A stretch of 35,695 nt of DNA, from contig NZ_ANFM02000037.1 of NCBI RefSeq assembly GCF_000333895.2, positions 1 through 35,695 of the forward strand, read 5' to 3'. Origin of the DNA: Grimontia indica. Its GTDB lineage: Bacteria > Pseudomonadota > Gammaproteobacteria > Enterobacterales > Vibrionaceae. Position numbers and translations under genes: made by a program. The notes below the pieces were generated by a model, which was not told where the DNA came from, ran no database searches, and worked only from the letters and a program-made list of their open reading frames with translations. Shown here piece by piece: positions 18,196-27,190 of this stretch. Within the stretch, counting starts at the first letter, position 1, and each line of letters begins with the position of its first letter.

Positions 18196-19407
18196 TTAGA
18201 TTTCGATGGTGTTGAGGGCAATCGGGGGGCAAAGCGTGCGACTTTCCAGCAAGGAATTCCACAATGTTTGCCAGTGCTTCAATTGGTCTGCCGGCATAGG
18301 GCGGGCAATGAAAAAGCCCTGACCATAATCACAGCCCATGTCACGAAGCGAGTGCCAGACTTCAATGCATTCAATGCCTTCTGCCACTGAAGCGACGCCA
18401 ATGCGGTTAGCAACCAAGTTACTGGCTTCAACCAAGGCGAAGGCTGTGCGTGAACTTAGCATCGGTAGCACCAGATTAAGGCCGATTTTCAGGGAGTCCA
18501 GTGGCAGGAATTCGACTTGTTGCAACGTGCTGTAGCCTGAGCCGAAATCGTCAATCGCGATACGGAAACCATTGAGAAGTAAGCGGGAAGCGGCTTCCTG
18601 TAGCTGAGCGATCTGCGAGAAATTTTCTGGCTCGTGAAGCTCGAAGTAAATCAACTGATTGAGGTTGGGGTATTGATGGCCCAGCTCAATCACCTCATCC
18701 ACAAAGTTCAGTTCGATAAGATTGTTCACGGAAACATTGATGCCGACTGGGTGACCATCGAGGTGAGTTTGGTTGGCAATCACGGCGTTGATCACCGAAA
18801 AGGTCAGCTCTGATTCCAGATTCAAATTTGATAACTGGGAAAGAAAAGATATCGGGGTGAGGGTTCCCCGTATCGGATGTTTCATCCGCTGTAATGCTTC
18901 GCAGGCTACCCACTCACCGGTATCAAATCGCACGATAGGTTGAAACCAAGTTTCAAACAAATTCGCTTTCCAGGCTTCCAGCACTTCGTCGTCAGTAAGT
19001 GGAAGCAAATCCTGCGGATAATCGGTGTCGTGCTCCATCGCCAGTGTCAGATAATACTTCAGCAGGGGGATAGAAGCAGGTTTTGGTAATACTCCGAGAA
19101 CGTTGAGGCTCATGTGCTCACACATGCTTTTGACGGTATCCATCACCTTCTGAGACGCTGCACTGGTGATCACAATGCATCCCATAAAACCGCGTTCGGC
19201 GGCATTGCTCAACAACTTGATGCCATCCATGTCTGGCAATTCCAGGTCACAGAACACCAAATCCGGCTTACCGTGTAGGATTTTCTCAAGCGCAGCATTG
19301 CCGGATTCGGCAAAAATCAGTGTGTCGTCTCCTGAAAGGAGCTGCATCAATTGCCCTGCAATCACATCTCGTTGGAAAGGATGATCTTCCACTAGCAAGA
19401 TATTCAT
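18196..19407 (-). CDS. REC-EAL response regulator (putative cyclic-di-GMP phosphodiesterase)
   Basis: 403 residues. The receiver domain (1-125) has the acidic pocket Glu7/Asp8, phospho-acceptor Asp54 (FCDLELPDMDG), Thr81 and Lys109. The EAL domain (about 145-390) keeps the metal and catalytic set: Glu170 (CEALQR), Asn224 (NVS), Glu256/Glu259 (FELHE), Asp286-Asp287 (IDDFGSGYS), Lys307, Glu343 (AEGIE) and Gln363 (GQGFF). The usual LKID Asp is Gly309, a possible effect on activity. The layout matches Pseudomonas RocR; no HTH is present. It should break c-di-GMP to pGpG when phosphorylated. The AGGGG is 6 nt before the ATG. It lies between pflB and pflA, with no kinase nearby. Confidence 0.9.
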   Translation of the reverse strand: MNILLVEDHPFQRDVIAGQLMQLLSGDDTLIFAESGNAALEKILHGKPDLVFCDLELPDMDGIKLLSNAAERGFMGCIVITSAASQKVMDTVKSMCEHMSLNVLGVLPKPASIPLLKYYLTLAMEHDTDYPQDLLPLTDDEVLEAWKANLFETWFQPIVRFDTGEWVACEALQRMKHPIRGTLTPISFLSQLSNLNLESELTFSVINAVIANQTHLDGHPVGINVSVNNLIELNFVDEVIELGHQYPNLNQLIYFELHEPENFSQIAQLQEAASRLLLNGFRIAIDDFGSGYSTLQQVEFLPLDSLKIGLNLVLPMLSSRTAFALVEASNLVANRIGVASVAEGIECIEVWHSLRDMGCDYGQGFFIARPMPADQLKHWQTLWNSLLESRTLCPPIALNTIEI

Positions 19408-19564
19408 GGCGTTCCCCTAAAGCGCACATGTCGGCATCAAAGTGTGATGCGAAAATTGTTGTGATAGAACAGCTTGCTTCCAGTATGGTCGCTATTTTTC
19501 AGAGCGTCGACAGAACGTTATGCGGTTAAGGGGGGAGTTGAGGCGTTTTTTGATCAGGCATAAA

Positions 19565-19591
19565 AAAACACCTCCCGGAGGAGGTGTTTTT
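19565..19591 (-). terminator. Terminator of pflB
   Basis: 11-bp stem AAAACACCTCC/GGAGGTGTTTT (19565-19575, 19580-19590), CGGA loop, with A-run 19562-19568 giving the U-run on the minus strand. It separates pflB from the REC-EAL gene. Confidence 0.9.
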
Positions 19592-19611
19592 CAATTCAAT
19601 GAATACTCAGA

Positions 19612-21888
19612 TTACAGAGATTCAGTGAAAGTACGTGCGATAACGTCTTTCTGCTGCTCAGCAGTCAGAGAGTTGAAGCGAACTGCATAACCCGATACAC
19701 GGATAGTCAGCTGTGGGTACTTCTCTGGGTGCTTAACTGCGTCTTCCAGCGTGTCACGGTTCAGAACGTTAACGTTCAGGTGCTGACCGCCTTCGATGCC
19801 AGACTCGTGGTGGAAGTAACCATCCATCAGACCAGCAAGGTTAGCTTTCTGCGTGTCACCGTCTTTACCCAGTGCGTTAGGCACGATAGAGAAGGTGTAA
19901 GAGATACCGTCTTTCGCGTGAGCGAATGGCAGTTTACCTACAGAAGTCAGAGAGGCTACTGCACCTTTCTCGTCACGACCGTGCATTGGGTTTGCACCTG
20001 GTGCGAATGGCGCGCCTGCACGACGACCGTCTGGCGTGTTACCAGTCTTCTTACCGTACACAACGTTTGAAGTGATGGTCAGGATAGACTGAGTAGGTAC
20101 TGCATCGCGGTAAGTTTTCAGCTTACGAATCTTGTTCATAAACTTCTCAACCATTTCACATGCGATGTCATCAACGCGTGAATCGTTGTTACCGAACTTC
20201 GGATAGTCGCCTTCGATTTCGAAGTCGATAGCGATGCCGTCTTCGTCACGAACTGGTTTCACTTTTGCGTACTTGATAGCAGACAGTGAGTCAGCGGCTA
20301 CAGACAGACCAGCGATACCACAAGCCATAGTACGGTAAACGTCACGGTCCATCAGAGCCATCAGAGACGCTTCGTAGCTGTACTTGTCGTGTGAGTAGTG
20401 GATAGCGTTCAGCGCAGTCACGTACTGCTTCGCCAGCCAATCCATGAAGCTGTCCAGACCGTTCCAAACTTTGTCGAAGTCCAGAACTTCGTCATTCATT
20501 GGATCTTGCTTAGGACCAACCTGCATCTTCAGTTTTTCGTCAACACCGCCGTTGATTACATACAGCAGCGTTTTCGCCAGGTTCGCACGTGCGCCGAAGA
20601 ACTGCATGTGTTTACCAACAACCTGTGGAGATACACAACAAGCGATTGCGTAGTCATCGTTGTCGAAGTCTGGACGCATCAGGTCATCGTTTTCGTACTG
20701 GATAGAAGAAGTATCGATAGATACTTTCGCACAGAAACGCTTGAAGCCGTCAGGCAGTTGCTCAGACCACAGTACAGTGATGTTTGGCTCTGGGCTTGGA
20801 CCCATAGTGTACAGGGTGTTCAGGAAGCGGAAGTTGGTACGTGTTACCAGCGTACGACCGTCACAGCCCATACCACCCATAGATTCTGTTGCCCAGATTG
20901 GGTCGCCAGAGAACAGCTCATCGTACTCAGGAGTACGCAGGAAGCGAACCATACGCAGCTTCATGACGAAGTGGTCGATGATTTCTTGCGCTTCAACTTC
21001 AGTGATCTTGCCTTCAGCGATGTCACGCTCAACGTAAACATCAAGGAACGTAGAAGTACGACCCAGTGACATTGCAGCACCGTTCTGAGACTTAACAGCA
21101 GCCAGGTAACCGAAGTACAGCCACTGAACCGCTTCTTGTGCGTTAGTCGCAGGACCAGAGATGTCGTAGCCGTATTTTGCAGCCATTTCTTTCATCTGGT
21201 TCAGAGCACGGTATTGCTCTTGGATTTCTTCACGAAGCTGCATGGTCATTTGCAGATCGTCGCCCGCTTCCAGTTTCTCTTGCAGAGAGTGGAATTGCTT
21301 CGCTTTGTCTTTCAGCAGGAAGTCTACGCCGTACAGTGCTACGCGACGGTAGTCACCGATGATACGACCACGGCCGTATGCGTCAGGCAGACCAGTCAGA
21401 ACACCAGACTTACGGCATTTCAGGATATCTGGAGTGTAGATATCGAAAACGCTTTGGTTGTGAGTCTTGCGGTACTCTGAGTAAATTTTTGAAACCATTG
21501 GGTCCAGCTCACGGCCGTAAGCCTTGCAAGAACCCTCGATCATGCGAACGCCGCCGTTTGGCATGATTGCACGTTTCAGAGGTGCTTCAGTTTGCAGACC
21601 AACGATCTTTTCCAGATCTTTGTTGATGTAGCCTGCGTCGTGAGCAGTAATGGTAGAGATTACAGAAGTGTCGAAGTCTACAGGCGCGTGAGTTGAGTTC
21701 TCAAGCTTGATGCCTTCCATCACTTTTTCCCAAAGCTTGTTAGTTGCTTCAGTACCTTCAGTTACCAGGAAAGACTCGTCGCCCTCGTAAGGGGTGTAGT
21801 TCTTCTGAATGAAGTCACGAACGTTAACTTCGTTCTGCCATTCGCCGTCAGCGAAACCTTCCCATGCTTTAGCAAATTGCTCAGACAT
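19612..21888 (-). CDS. pflB: Formate C-acetyltransferase (pyruvate formate-lyase)
   Basis: Glycyl-radical enzyme converting pyruvate and CoA to acetyl-CoA and formate in anoxic cells. 758 residues (E. coli 760). The active-site cysteines are Cys417-Cys418 (YAIACCVSP) and the radical glycine is Gly733 in the C-terminal [24 protein letters not shown] and [17 protein letters not shown] are also typical. AGGTAGGT lies about 6 nt before the ATG. Codon use is strongly biased, as expected of a highly expressed gene. Its product feeds AckA-Pta, also in this window, and it is activated by PflA. Confidence 0.98.
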   Translation of the reverse strand: MSEQFAKAWEGFADGEWQNEVNVRDFIQKNYTPYEGDESFLVTEGTEATNKLWEKVMEGIKLENSTHAPVDFDTSVISTITAHDAGYINKDLEKIVGLQTEAPLKRAIMPNGGVRMIEGSCKAYGRELDPMVSKIYSEYRKTHNQSVFDIYTPDILKCRKSGVLTGLPDAYGRGRIIGDYRRVALYGVDFLLKDKAKQFHSLQEKLEAGDDLQMTMQLREEIQEQYRALNQMKEMAAKYGYDISGPATNAQEAVQWLYFGYLAAVKSQNGAAMSLGRTSTFLDVYVERDIAEGKITEVEAQEIIDHFVMKLRMVRFLRTPEYDELFSGDPIWATESMGGMGCDGRTLVTRTNFRFLNTLYTMGPSPEPNITVLWSEQLPDGFKRFCAKVSIDTSSIQYENDDLMRPDFDNDDYAIACCVSPQVVGKHMQFFGARANLAKTLLYVINGGVDEKLKMQVGPKQDPMNDEVLDFDKVWNGLDSFMDWLAKQYVTALNAIHYSHDKYSYEASLMALMDRDVYRTMACGIAGLSVAADSLSAIKYAKVKPVRDEDGIAIDFEIEGDYPKFGNNDSRVDDIACEMVEKFMNKIRKLKTYRDAVPTQSILTITSNVVYGKKTGNTPDGRRAGAPFAPGANPMHGRDEKGAVASLTSVGKLPFAHAKDGISYTFSIVPNALGKDGDTQKANLAGLMDGYFHHESGIEGGQHLNVNVLNRDTLEDAVKHPEKYPQLTIRVSGYAVRFNSLTAEQQKDVIARTFTESL

Positions 21889-22054
21889 GTTGTACCTACC
21901 TTTTTAGTAGAAGAAAACAAGTACTTAGCGACTTTGATGTCGCTCCACCGTTGAGCCAGTGGTAGTACACGATCATTAAAAAACTGTAAAAGCAAAAACG
22001 GTCTTTCAAAACGCGTTTGATTTTACGCTTTCTAGCCAAATTATGAATAGTAAT

Positions 22055-22080
22055 TTGGGCAGCCAGTTAAGGCTGCCCAA
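22055..22080 (-). terminator. Terminator after the DUF3360 gene
   Basis: 10-bp perfect stem TTGGGCAGCC/GGCTGCCCAA, 6-nt loop, 8 bp from the DUF3360 stop. The U-run is short (AAATTACT on the minus strand), so readthrough into pflB, 166 nt further on, is possible. Confidence 0.65.
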
Positions 22081-22087
22081 ACCGTCA

Positions 22088-23632
22088 TTACATCAGAGCA
22101 GGGATGCCGAACTGATCTTCGAGCATACCAACCGCGAGCATAGCAACCAGACAGATAATTAATACTGAACCTGGAATCACGATACGGTCTACGAAAGACA
22201 GTTTTTTCGCACGCTCTTTGTCACCAATGAGACCATTGTTGTCGAGCAGCATTGCCAGCGCCCAAGCCAGTACTGGGTTAGCAACCATTGATGCGAAGAT
22301 ACAGATACCTGCTGATTGTGAATCCTTAGTTTCACGAACCATCTGAACACCTGCTTCAAGCAGTGGCAGGAATACACCTACCAGCAGCGCGATACGCATT
22401 ACCGGTGGCCATACTGCTACGTCCATTGGGAAACCAAGGATAGCGATGAACATCACCAAACAGCCCAGCAGAATTGCACCAGCAGGGATTGGACGCTTCG
22501 CAATCGCTGCAGGGATCATGTAAGTACCCCAAGAAGAGGTGATGTTACCGCCACCTACCGCAGTACCAACCATCTGGCGGATAGAACACATAGTCATTGT
22601 GTCATCCACGTCCATCAGCACTTTTTCGGTTTTCTTCGGATAGTTCAATTCTTGGAAAATACGGTGGCCCAGGAAGTCTGGAGACCACATCGCTACTGCC
22701 AGAATCGCAAATGGCAGAGAGGCGATGAAGTGCTGCAGATTTGGCAGACCCAGCATCCAACCTTGCTCAGTGCTACCCCACCAGTAAACAGGGTTCAGGT
22801 TAGGCAGACCCATTTCAGTAGTGAAAGTCAGGTCGAAGCCAGCGCCCAGCGCCAGTGCTGCAATCAGACCAGTGAACGCACAGGCAGGGATTGCCAACCA
22901 GCGTTTACCGATACGCGCGAGCAGAGCGTAAAGCACCACGTTCACGGCCAGAACTACCAAGCCAACATAACCCATGCTGCCTTTCGCGACGGTTGCAGAC
23001 TCTAGGCCTTTTGCCCAAGTCTGAATATCAGCGATTTGGCTCATCGCACCGGTGAAACCGAGGAAAATAAGAAGACCGCCGGCGACCCCTTCACTGGTGA
23101 GGTTCACCAGTTTCGAGCCACCTTTGAAGTAACTCAGCATCAAGCCGAACATACCCAGCAGCAATGCAAGCGCAAGAGGGTGAGCACCGGCTAGCGCAAT
23201 GGTACCGATCAGTGGGATCATTGGACCATGGTTACCGGCAAGGTTAGCGCGTGGGTTGATAAAGCCAGAGGCAAGCACACAGAACAGCAGTGCAGGGATA
23301 AGCATCTCAACACGTGCTACTTCAATTGCGAACTCTTTGCCCAGATTGATGTGATCCCAAGCTTGGGTCAGGCCATCAGCCCAAGACATCATCACTGCTG
23401 AGTACATCGCGATAATGCCGATGGTACCCGCCAATGCAGGAACGAGGTCTTCGAGTTCGAAACGGAAATCACGGCCAGGAAGGTTTAGCTTCCAACGGCG
23501 CGGGTTCATGATTTGAAGTTCGTGGTCCAGGTAATCTGAACGTGTCGCGAACTCTGAGGCAGGTCGGTGCTTAGCTTGATACTCGCTTTGCGCCTTATCG
23601 CCGATGTGCTCTGATGGAGCTTGAGTTGACAT
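22088..23632 (-). CDS. DUF3360 family multi-spanning permease
   Basis: 514 residues from ATG 23630-23632 (AGGA 6 nt upstream). After a polar N-terminus of about 65 residues come 12 or more hydrophobic segments. The sequence style (LVPALAGTIGIIAMYSAVMMSW, GGNITSSWGTYMIPAAIAKRPI, MDVAVWPPVMRIALLVGVFLPLLEAG) is that of DUF3360, a family mostly from Vibrionaceae with the look of SulP/nucleobase-type transporters. Substrate unknown. It lies between ycaO and pflB, where E. coli has the formate channel gene focA, so a carboxylate such as formate or pyruvate is a testable guess. An FNR-like box lies upstream. Confidence 0.85.
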   Translation of the reverse strand: MSTQAPSEHIGDKAQSEYQAKHRPASEFATRSDYLDHELQIMNPRRWKLNLPGRDFRFELEDLVPALAGTIGIIAMYSAVMMSWADGLTQAWDHINLGKEFAIEVARVEMLIPALLFCVLASGFINPRANLAGNHGPMIPLIGTIALAGAHPLALALLLGMFGLMLSYFKGGSKLVNLTSEGVAGGLLIFLGFTGAMSQIADIQTWAKGLESATVAKGSMGYVGLVVLAVNVVLYALLARIGKRWLAIPACAFTGLIAALALGAGFDLTFTTEMGLPNLNPVYWWGSTEQGWMLGLPNLQHFIASLPFAILAVAMWSPDFLGHRIFQELNYPKKTEKVLMDVDDTMTMCSIRQMVGTAVGGGNITSSWGTYMIPAAIAKRPIPAGAILLGCLVMFIAILGFPMDVAVWPPVMRIALLVGVFLPLLEAGVQMVRETKDSQSAGICIFASMVANPVLAWALAMLLDNNGLIGDKERAKKLSFVDRIVIPGSVLIICLVAMLAVGMLEDQFGIPALM

Positions 23633-24007
23633 AAAGTCCTCTTCGTACAAAAGCAAACAGAACTGGTTGCGCTCCCCGCAGGTTTTAGCTTTTATTCAGC
23701 AATGAACGCGCTGCTGATTGAGGTGAGGCCGGGAGCCAAAATTCGTTACAAACATACTAACAAACCTCTCCTGAGCAAATTTGATCTAAATCATTTTCGT
23801 GAAAATAAATTACAGGATTTGAAAGTTGCCAGAAACGAAAAATGCCATAAATGATAAGGATATTGCCGTTTTTGCCGAATTTACTTTGATTTCTGAAATA
23901 AAATTACCAAAAGTGGTGCGGGAGATGTGCCACAGAAATGCACTAAATTGCTGTGAAAATACGTTGGCTGTCACTTTTTCCGCACATCGTTCTTGAACAA
24001 TATAAAG
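23633..24007. other. Intergenic region upstream of the DUF3360 gene
   Basis: No ORF supported. It contains the FNR-like box at 23781-23794. AT-rich segments at 23755-23920 are likely promoter DNA for the DUF3360-pflB transcript(s). Nothing else recognisable was found. Confidence 0.5.
23781..23794. promoter_or_regulatory. FNR-like box upstream of the DUF3360 gene
   Basis: TTGAT-CTAA-ATCAT matches TTGATNNNNATCAA at 9 of 10 fixed positions. It is about 150 bp upstream of the DUF3360 ATG, on the route that also leads into pflB. Anaerobic activation of pfl regions by FNR is established in E. coli; function here is inferred. Confidence 0.55.
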
Positions 24008-24045
24008 AAGCCTGCGCGGGTTTCCCTCAAGCAGGCTTGTTCGGT
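24008..24045 (-). terminator. Terminator-like hairpin of ycaO
   Basis: 8-bp stem AAGCCTGC/GCAGGCTT (24008-24015, 24031-24038) with a 15-nt loop that can form GGG/CCC pairs. The minus strand continues CTTTATA. Moderately convincing. Confidence 0.6.
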
Positions 24046-24064
24046 GCAGAATCGTAAGAAATAA

Positions 24065-25816
24065 TTACGCAGCGTTGGCTTTTGCTTGTTGCAGCTTTTC
24101 GTAGGAGGCCAAAAGTTTCTGATGCGCACCAAATGAGGTCAAATCTGCACTTTCTAGCTCAAGGCCAAAGAAGCGGATGTCACCGCAGATTGAGCTCCAA
24201 ACCGCTTCGGTGATGCTTTCGCCGTAAACAAACCCAAATGCGCGACGGTACTCTGCAGCGTCTCGCGCTTCATCCTGGGCCAGCTCCAAGCTTGCAATCA
24301 GGCAGCGCATAAACATGGTGCGTTCCTGACTGTAGATGGTGGCATTGTATTCCAAACTCCAGGTCGCGAAATCCTGTGCTGTTTCCATGTCGCCCATCGC
24401 CAGTGCCAGCAAGCATTTCAGCTCGCCAATGGTGAGTGACTTCCAAGCGGTACCTGCATCCGGCAGCACGCCCATCAGTTCGCATACCATGTAGCTGTCA
24501 TCAAAGTCTGACATTTCCAGCACATCAAACAGAGACTCAACCGATTCATCACTGAAACCCGTTGCGAGCAGCATGGACATTGCTTCACGCAGATCGGTAC
24601 CGCGGTTGTTATTGCAAAGTTGCACTTCCTCCGGCGGGTAGATTTCAGACCAACCCGGAACAATCACTCGGCAACAGTTCACGCCAAGGTGGCTGTAATC
24701 GGCAATATACGCATCGGCATCTTCTGCATGAAGCTTACCGAGCAGCCATGAGACTTCTTCTTCTGAAGTGCCTTCGAAGTTCCACTCAGTGAATTCGTAA
24801 TCCGGTGTGGACTTGAACATGTCCCAAGAGACCGTGCCCGAAGAGTCGATAAAATGGGTTTCGAGGTTGTGGTGGTCAGCCACATCTTCATCATGGAAAG
24901 AAGGCGCTTCGAAAACGTCCAGATCTTTCAGGCTGCGGCCCTGCAGAAGTTCGGTCACAGTGCGCTCGAAAGCCACCTGGAAACGAGGGTGTGCGCCCCA
25001 AGAGGTAAAGCAAGTGCCATTGTTAGGGTTAAACAAAGTCACGCAAACAACCGGGTACTGACCGCCCATGGAGGCGTCATAAACCGCAATCGGGAACCCT
25101 TCTGCCTGCATGGCTTCAATCGAAGCCTGAATAGTTGGGAAACGGGCAATCACCTCAGCAGGAATTTCCGGCATGCTGATGCGCTCAGCAATGATGCGGT
25201 TTTTAATGGCGCGCTCAAACACTTCTGACAGCGCCTGACTGCGCGCTTCGGTTGCAGTGTTGCCCGCTGACATGCCGTTAGAGACATAAAGGTTACCGAC
25301 AATGTTCATTGGCACGTAAACGGTTTGCTGATCTTTCTGGCGGATAAACGGCAGCGCACAGATCCCGCGATCTTCATTGCCCGATTGAAGATCAACCAGA
25401 TCGCTCGCCATCAGGGTTTCTTCCTGATCGTAGAAGGCGCGCATGTCGTCATCAAGCAGACCGTCCGGCAGCATGTCGTCATCAGTGAGAGGAAACCATT
25501 TCTCGTCTGGGTAATGAACGAAAGGTGCTTGTGCGATCTCCTCTCCCAAATAGAAATCCGCATAGAAGTAGTTGCAGGAAAGACGCTCAAAATACTCGCC
25601 GAGCGCGGAAGCCAAAGCGGCTTTCTTGCTGGCGCCTTTTCCGTTGGTAAAGTTCATTGGCGCGTCCACATCGCGAATGTGAACAGACCACACATTCGGC
25701 ACAGGATTAAGCCAGGAAACAGGTTCAACGTTAAAACCGGCCGCTGTCAGTTTTGCTTCAAAGTTGTTGATGGACTCTTCGAGCGCAGCGTCTTTACCAG
25801 GGATATAGGTTTTCAT
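24065..25816 (-). CDS. ycaO: YcaO (ribosomal protein S12 methylthiotransferase accessory factor)
   Basis: 583 residues against 586 in E. coli YcaO, which uses ATP and assists RimO in beta-methylthiolation of ribosomal protein S12. The ATP-binding YcaO domain covers about 60-400: VWSVHIRD, FTNGKGASKKAALASALGEYFERLS, ATEARSQALSEVFERAIK (Glu-rich Mg/ATP site) and the QVAFERTVTELLQGR segment. A helical C-terminal domain follows (about 430-580), as in E. coli. No peptide precursor is nearby, so this is the housekeeping type and not an azoline-forming RiPP enzyme. It heads the ycaO-X-pflB block, whose order is conserved from E. coli apart from X. Confidence 0.95.
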   Translation of the reverse strand: MKTYIPGKDAALEESINNFEAKLTAAGFNVEPVSWLNPVPNVWSVHIRDVDAPMNFTNGKGASKKAALASALGEYFERLSCNYFYADFYLGEEIAQAPFVHYPDEKWFPLTDDDMLPDGLLDDDMRAFYDQEETLMASDLVDLQSGNEDRGICALPFIRQKDQQTVYVPMNIVGNLYVSNGMSAGNTATEARSQALSEVFERAIKNRIIAERISMPEIPAEVIARFPTIQASIEAMQAEGFPIAVYDASMGGQYPVVCVTLFNPNNGTCFTSWGAHPRFQVAFERTVTELLQGRSLKDLDVFEAPSFHDEDVADHHNLETHFIDSSGTVSWDMFKSTPDYEFTEWNFEGTSEEEVSWLLGKLHAEDADAYIADYSHLGVNCCRVIVPGWSEIYPPEEVQLCNNNRGTDLREAMSMLLATGFSDESVESLFDVLEMSDFDDSYMVCELMGVLPDAGTAWKSLTIGELKCLLALAMGDMETAQDFATWSLEYNATIYSQERTMFMRCLIASLELAQDEARDAAEYRRAFGFVYGESITEAVWSSICGDIRFFGLELESADLTSFGAHQKLLASYEKLQQAKANAA

Positions 25817-25978
25817 GGGATTCTCAGTATTTATAAGAAGGCGCGGAGTATATAGAGCCCGCTAGTAAGACGCCACGGAAGATATGTTGCGTCCCTGCAA
25901 AAAATAGACGTTTTTACAGGCGCAGTGTGTCTAATCTACGTTATATTCGAGATATCAAATCGTTATTGGCTGAGGGAT

Positions 25979-27139
25979 ATGAAACTTTTTGGTGTTGGCG
26001 TATTGCTGTTGTGTGCAAGTTTACCGGCGTTTGCCAGTGATCCGGATTTTGCCCGTCACCTGAATCGTATCGAAACCCTGCTATCGAATGATGAGGTCGA
26101 TAAAGCGGCCGATCTGGCGAAAGCGATTGTTTCGGATAACGAAGAACAGAATGCCTTACATCAGCGGTTGCTCGGTTACATCTATCTCAATGAAGGTGAC
26201 TACAACCGTGCGTATCTTGCCTACACCAAAGCGCTGGAGTACCGAAAGTTACCTGAAAGTCTGAGACAGGATGTGCTGGGCGCATTAGTGTCCCTTTCTA
26301 TGAAGCGTGGCCGTCCGGAAGTCGCCATTCAATACGGTAAAACCTATCTGGCTGAGTTTCCTACCTTCCAGCCGGTTGAGCATCTTTATACCCGTGCGCT
26401 GTTCAGCGAAAAGAGATATGCAGAAGCGTTGAAACAGGCTAACGCCATTATTGCCCGTTACGCCGATGTGCCGGAATTTATATGGCAGATCAAACTGCTG
26501 AGTGAAGAACAGCTTCAGCAGCACCGCGCGCTGATTAATACCACCCGCGTGATTCAAGATAAATTTGGTCATGACATTCGCTGGCAACGCAAGAAAGCCT
26601 CCGCCTATGCGGCATTGGGTGAAGTGCGTGCTGCGTTGAGAACTTTACGGGAAGAAGCCAAAGCCGGAGCCACGCTGACCGAGGCGGATTACCTTAACAT
26701 GTCCCAATACGCGAGCATGCTGGGAGATACCGAGCAAGCGAAGCGATTGCTCAATCAAGGTATCAGCTCAGAAGCTGTGACCGTGAACCGTGATGTGCTG
26801 AAACGTAAACTCCAATATCACATGCAGTCGATGGAGTGGATGGAAGCTTGGGAAGTGGTGTCTTTGCTGAATAGAGAGCCTGAACTTTCTCTGGTGAAAG
26901 TGCAGGTTAAAATAGCGTCCCAACTGCAACGTTGGCAGGAAGCCGCCAATCTGGCGCAGCAGGCCATCGACATGGGGGGCAGCCGGGATGCCTTTTTGTG
27001 GGAGATCTTGGGCTTTAGCGCGATGAAAACTAACCAGCTTGAGTTGGCGCGTTCAGCATACGAAAGACTAAAGATGCTAGACCCTCACAGCGACGCAGAT
27101 GTATGGCTCAAAACGTTGGAGTTAATGGGCAAGGAATAG
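25979..27139 (+). CDS. Exported TPR-repeat protein
   Basis: 386 residues from ATG 25979, chosen because a clean signal peptide follows (MKLFGVGVLLLCASLPAFA, cleavage near 19) and GAGGG lies just upstream. The mature protein is alpha-helical throughout, with tetratricopeptide-like repeats, clearest at about 64-98 (LGYIYLNEGDYNRAYLAYTKALEY is split over two helices) and at 345-378. TPR proteins of this kind scaffold periplasmic complexes; some in Vibrio accompany TonB2 systems, but no tonB or exb gene is here. It is a single gene, divergent from ycaO. Confidence 0.85.
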   Translation: MKLFGVGVLLLCASLPAFASDPDFARHLNRIETLLSNDEVDKAADLAKAIVSDNEEQNALHQRLLGYIYLNEGDYNRAYLAYTKALEYRKLPESLRQDVLGALVSLSMKRGRPEVAIQYGKTYLAEFPTFQPVEHLYTRALFSEKRYAEALKQANAIIARYADVPEFIWQIKLLSEEQLQQHRALINTTRVIQDKFGHDIRWQRKKASAYAALGEVRAALRTLREEAKAGATLTEADYLNMSQYASMLGDTEQAKRLLNQGISSEAVTVNRDVLKRKLQYHMQSMEWMEAWEVVSLLNREPELSLVKVQVKIASQLQRWQEAANLAQQAIDMGGSRDAFLWEILGFSAMKTNQLELARSAYERLKMLDPHSDADVWLKTLELMGKE

Positions 27140-27159
27140 CGTGAAGGCCCCGAGTAAAA

Positions 27160-27190
27160 GAAAACCCAAGCATCAGCTTGGGTTTTCTTT
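27160..27190. terminator. Bidirectional terminator
   Basis: 11-bp stem AAAACCCAAGC/GCTTGGGTTTT (27161-27171, 27176-27186), ATCA loop, with T-rich flank on the plus strand and A-rich flank on the left. It lies between the TPR gene and the convergent binding-protein gene. Confidence 0.9.

Noticed and set aside
24065-25816. YcaO as part of a RiPP (azoline peptide) cluster
   Set aside because: It matches the housekeeping E. coli-type YcaO over its full length, and no precursor peptide, dehydrogenase or docking protein is adjacent.
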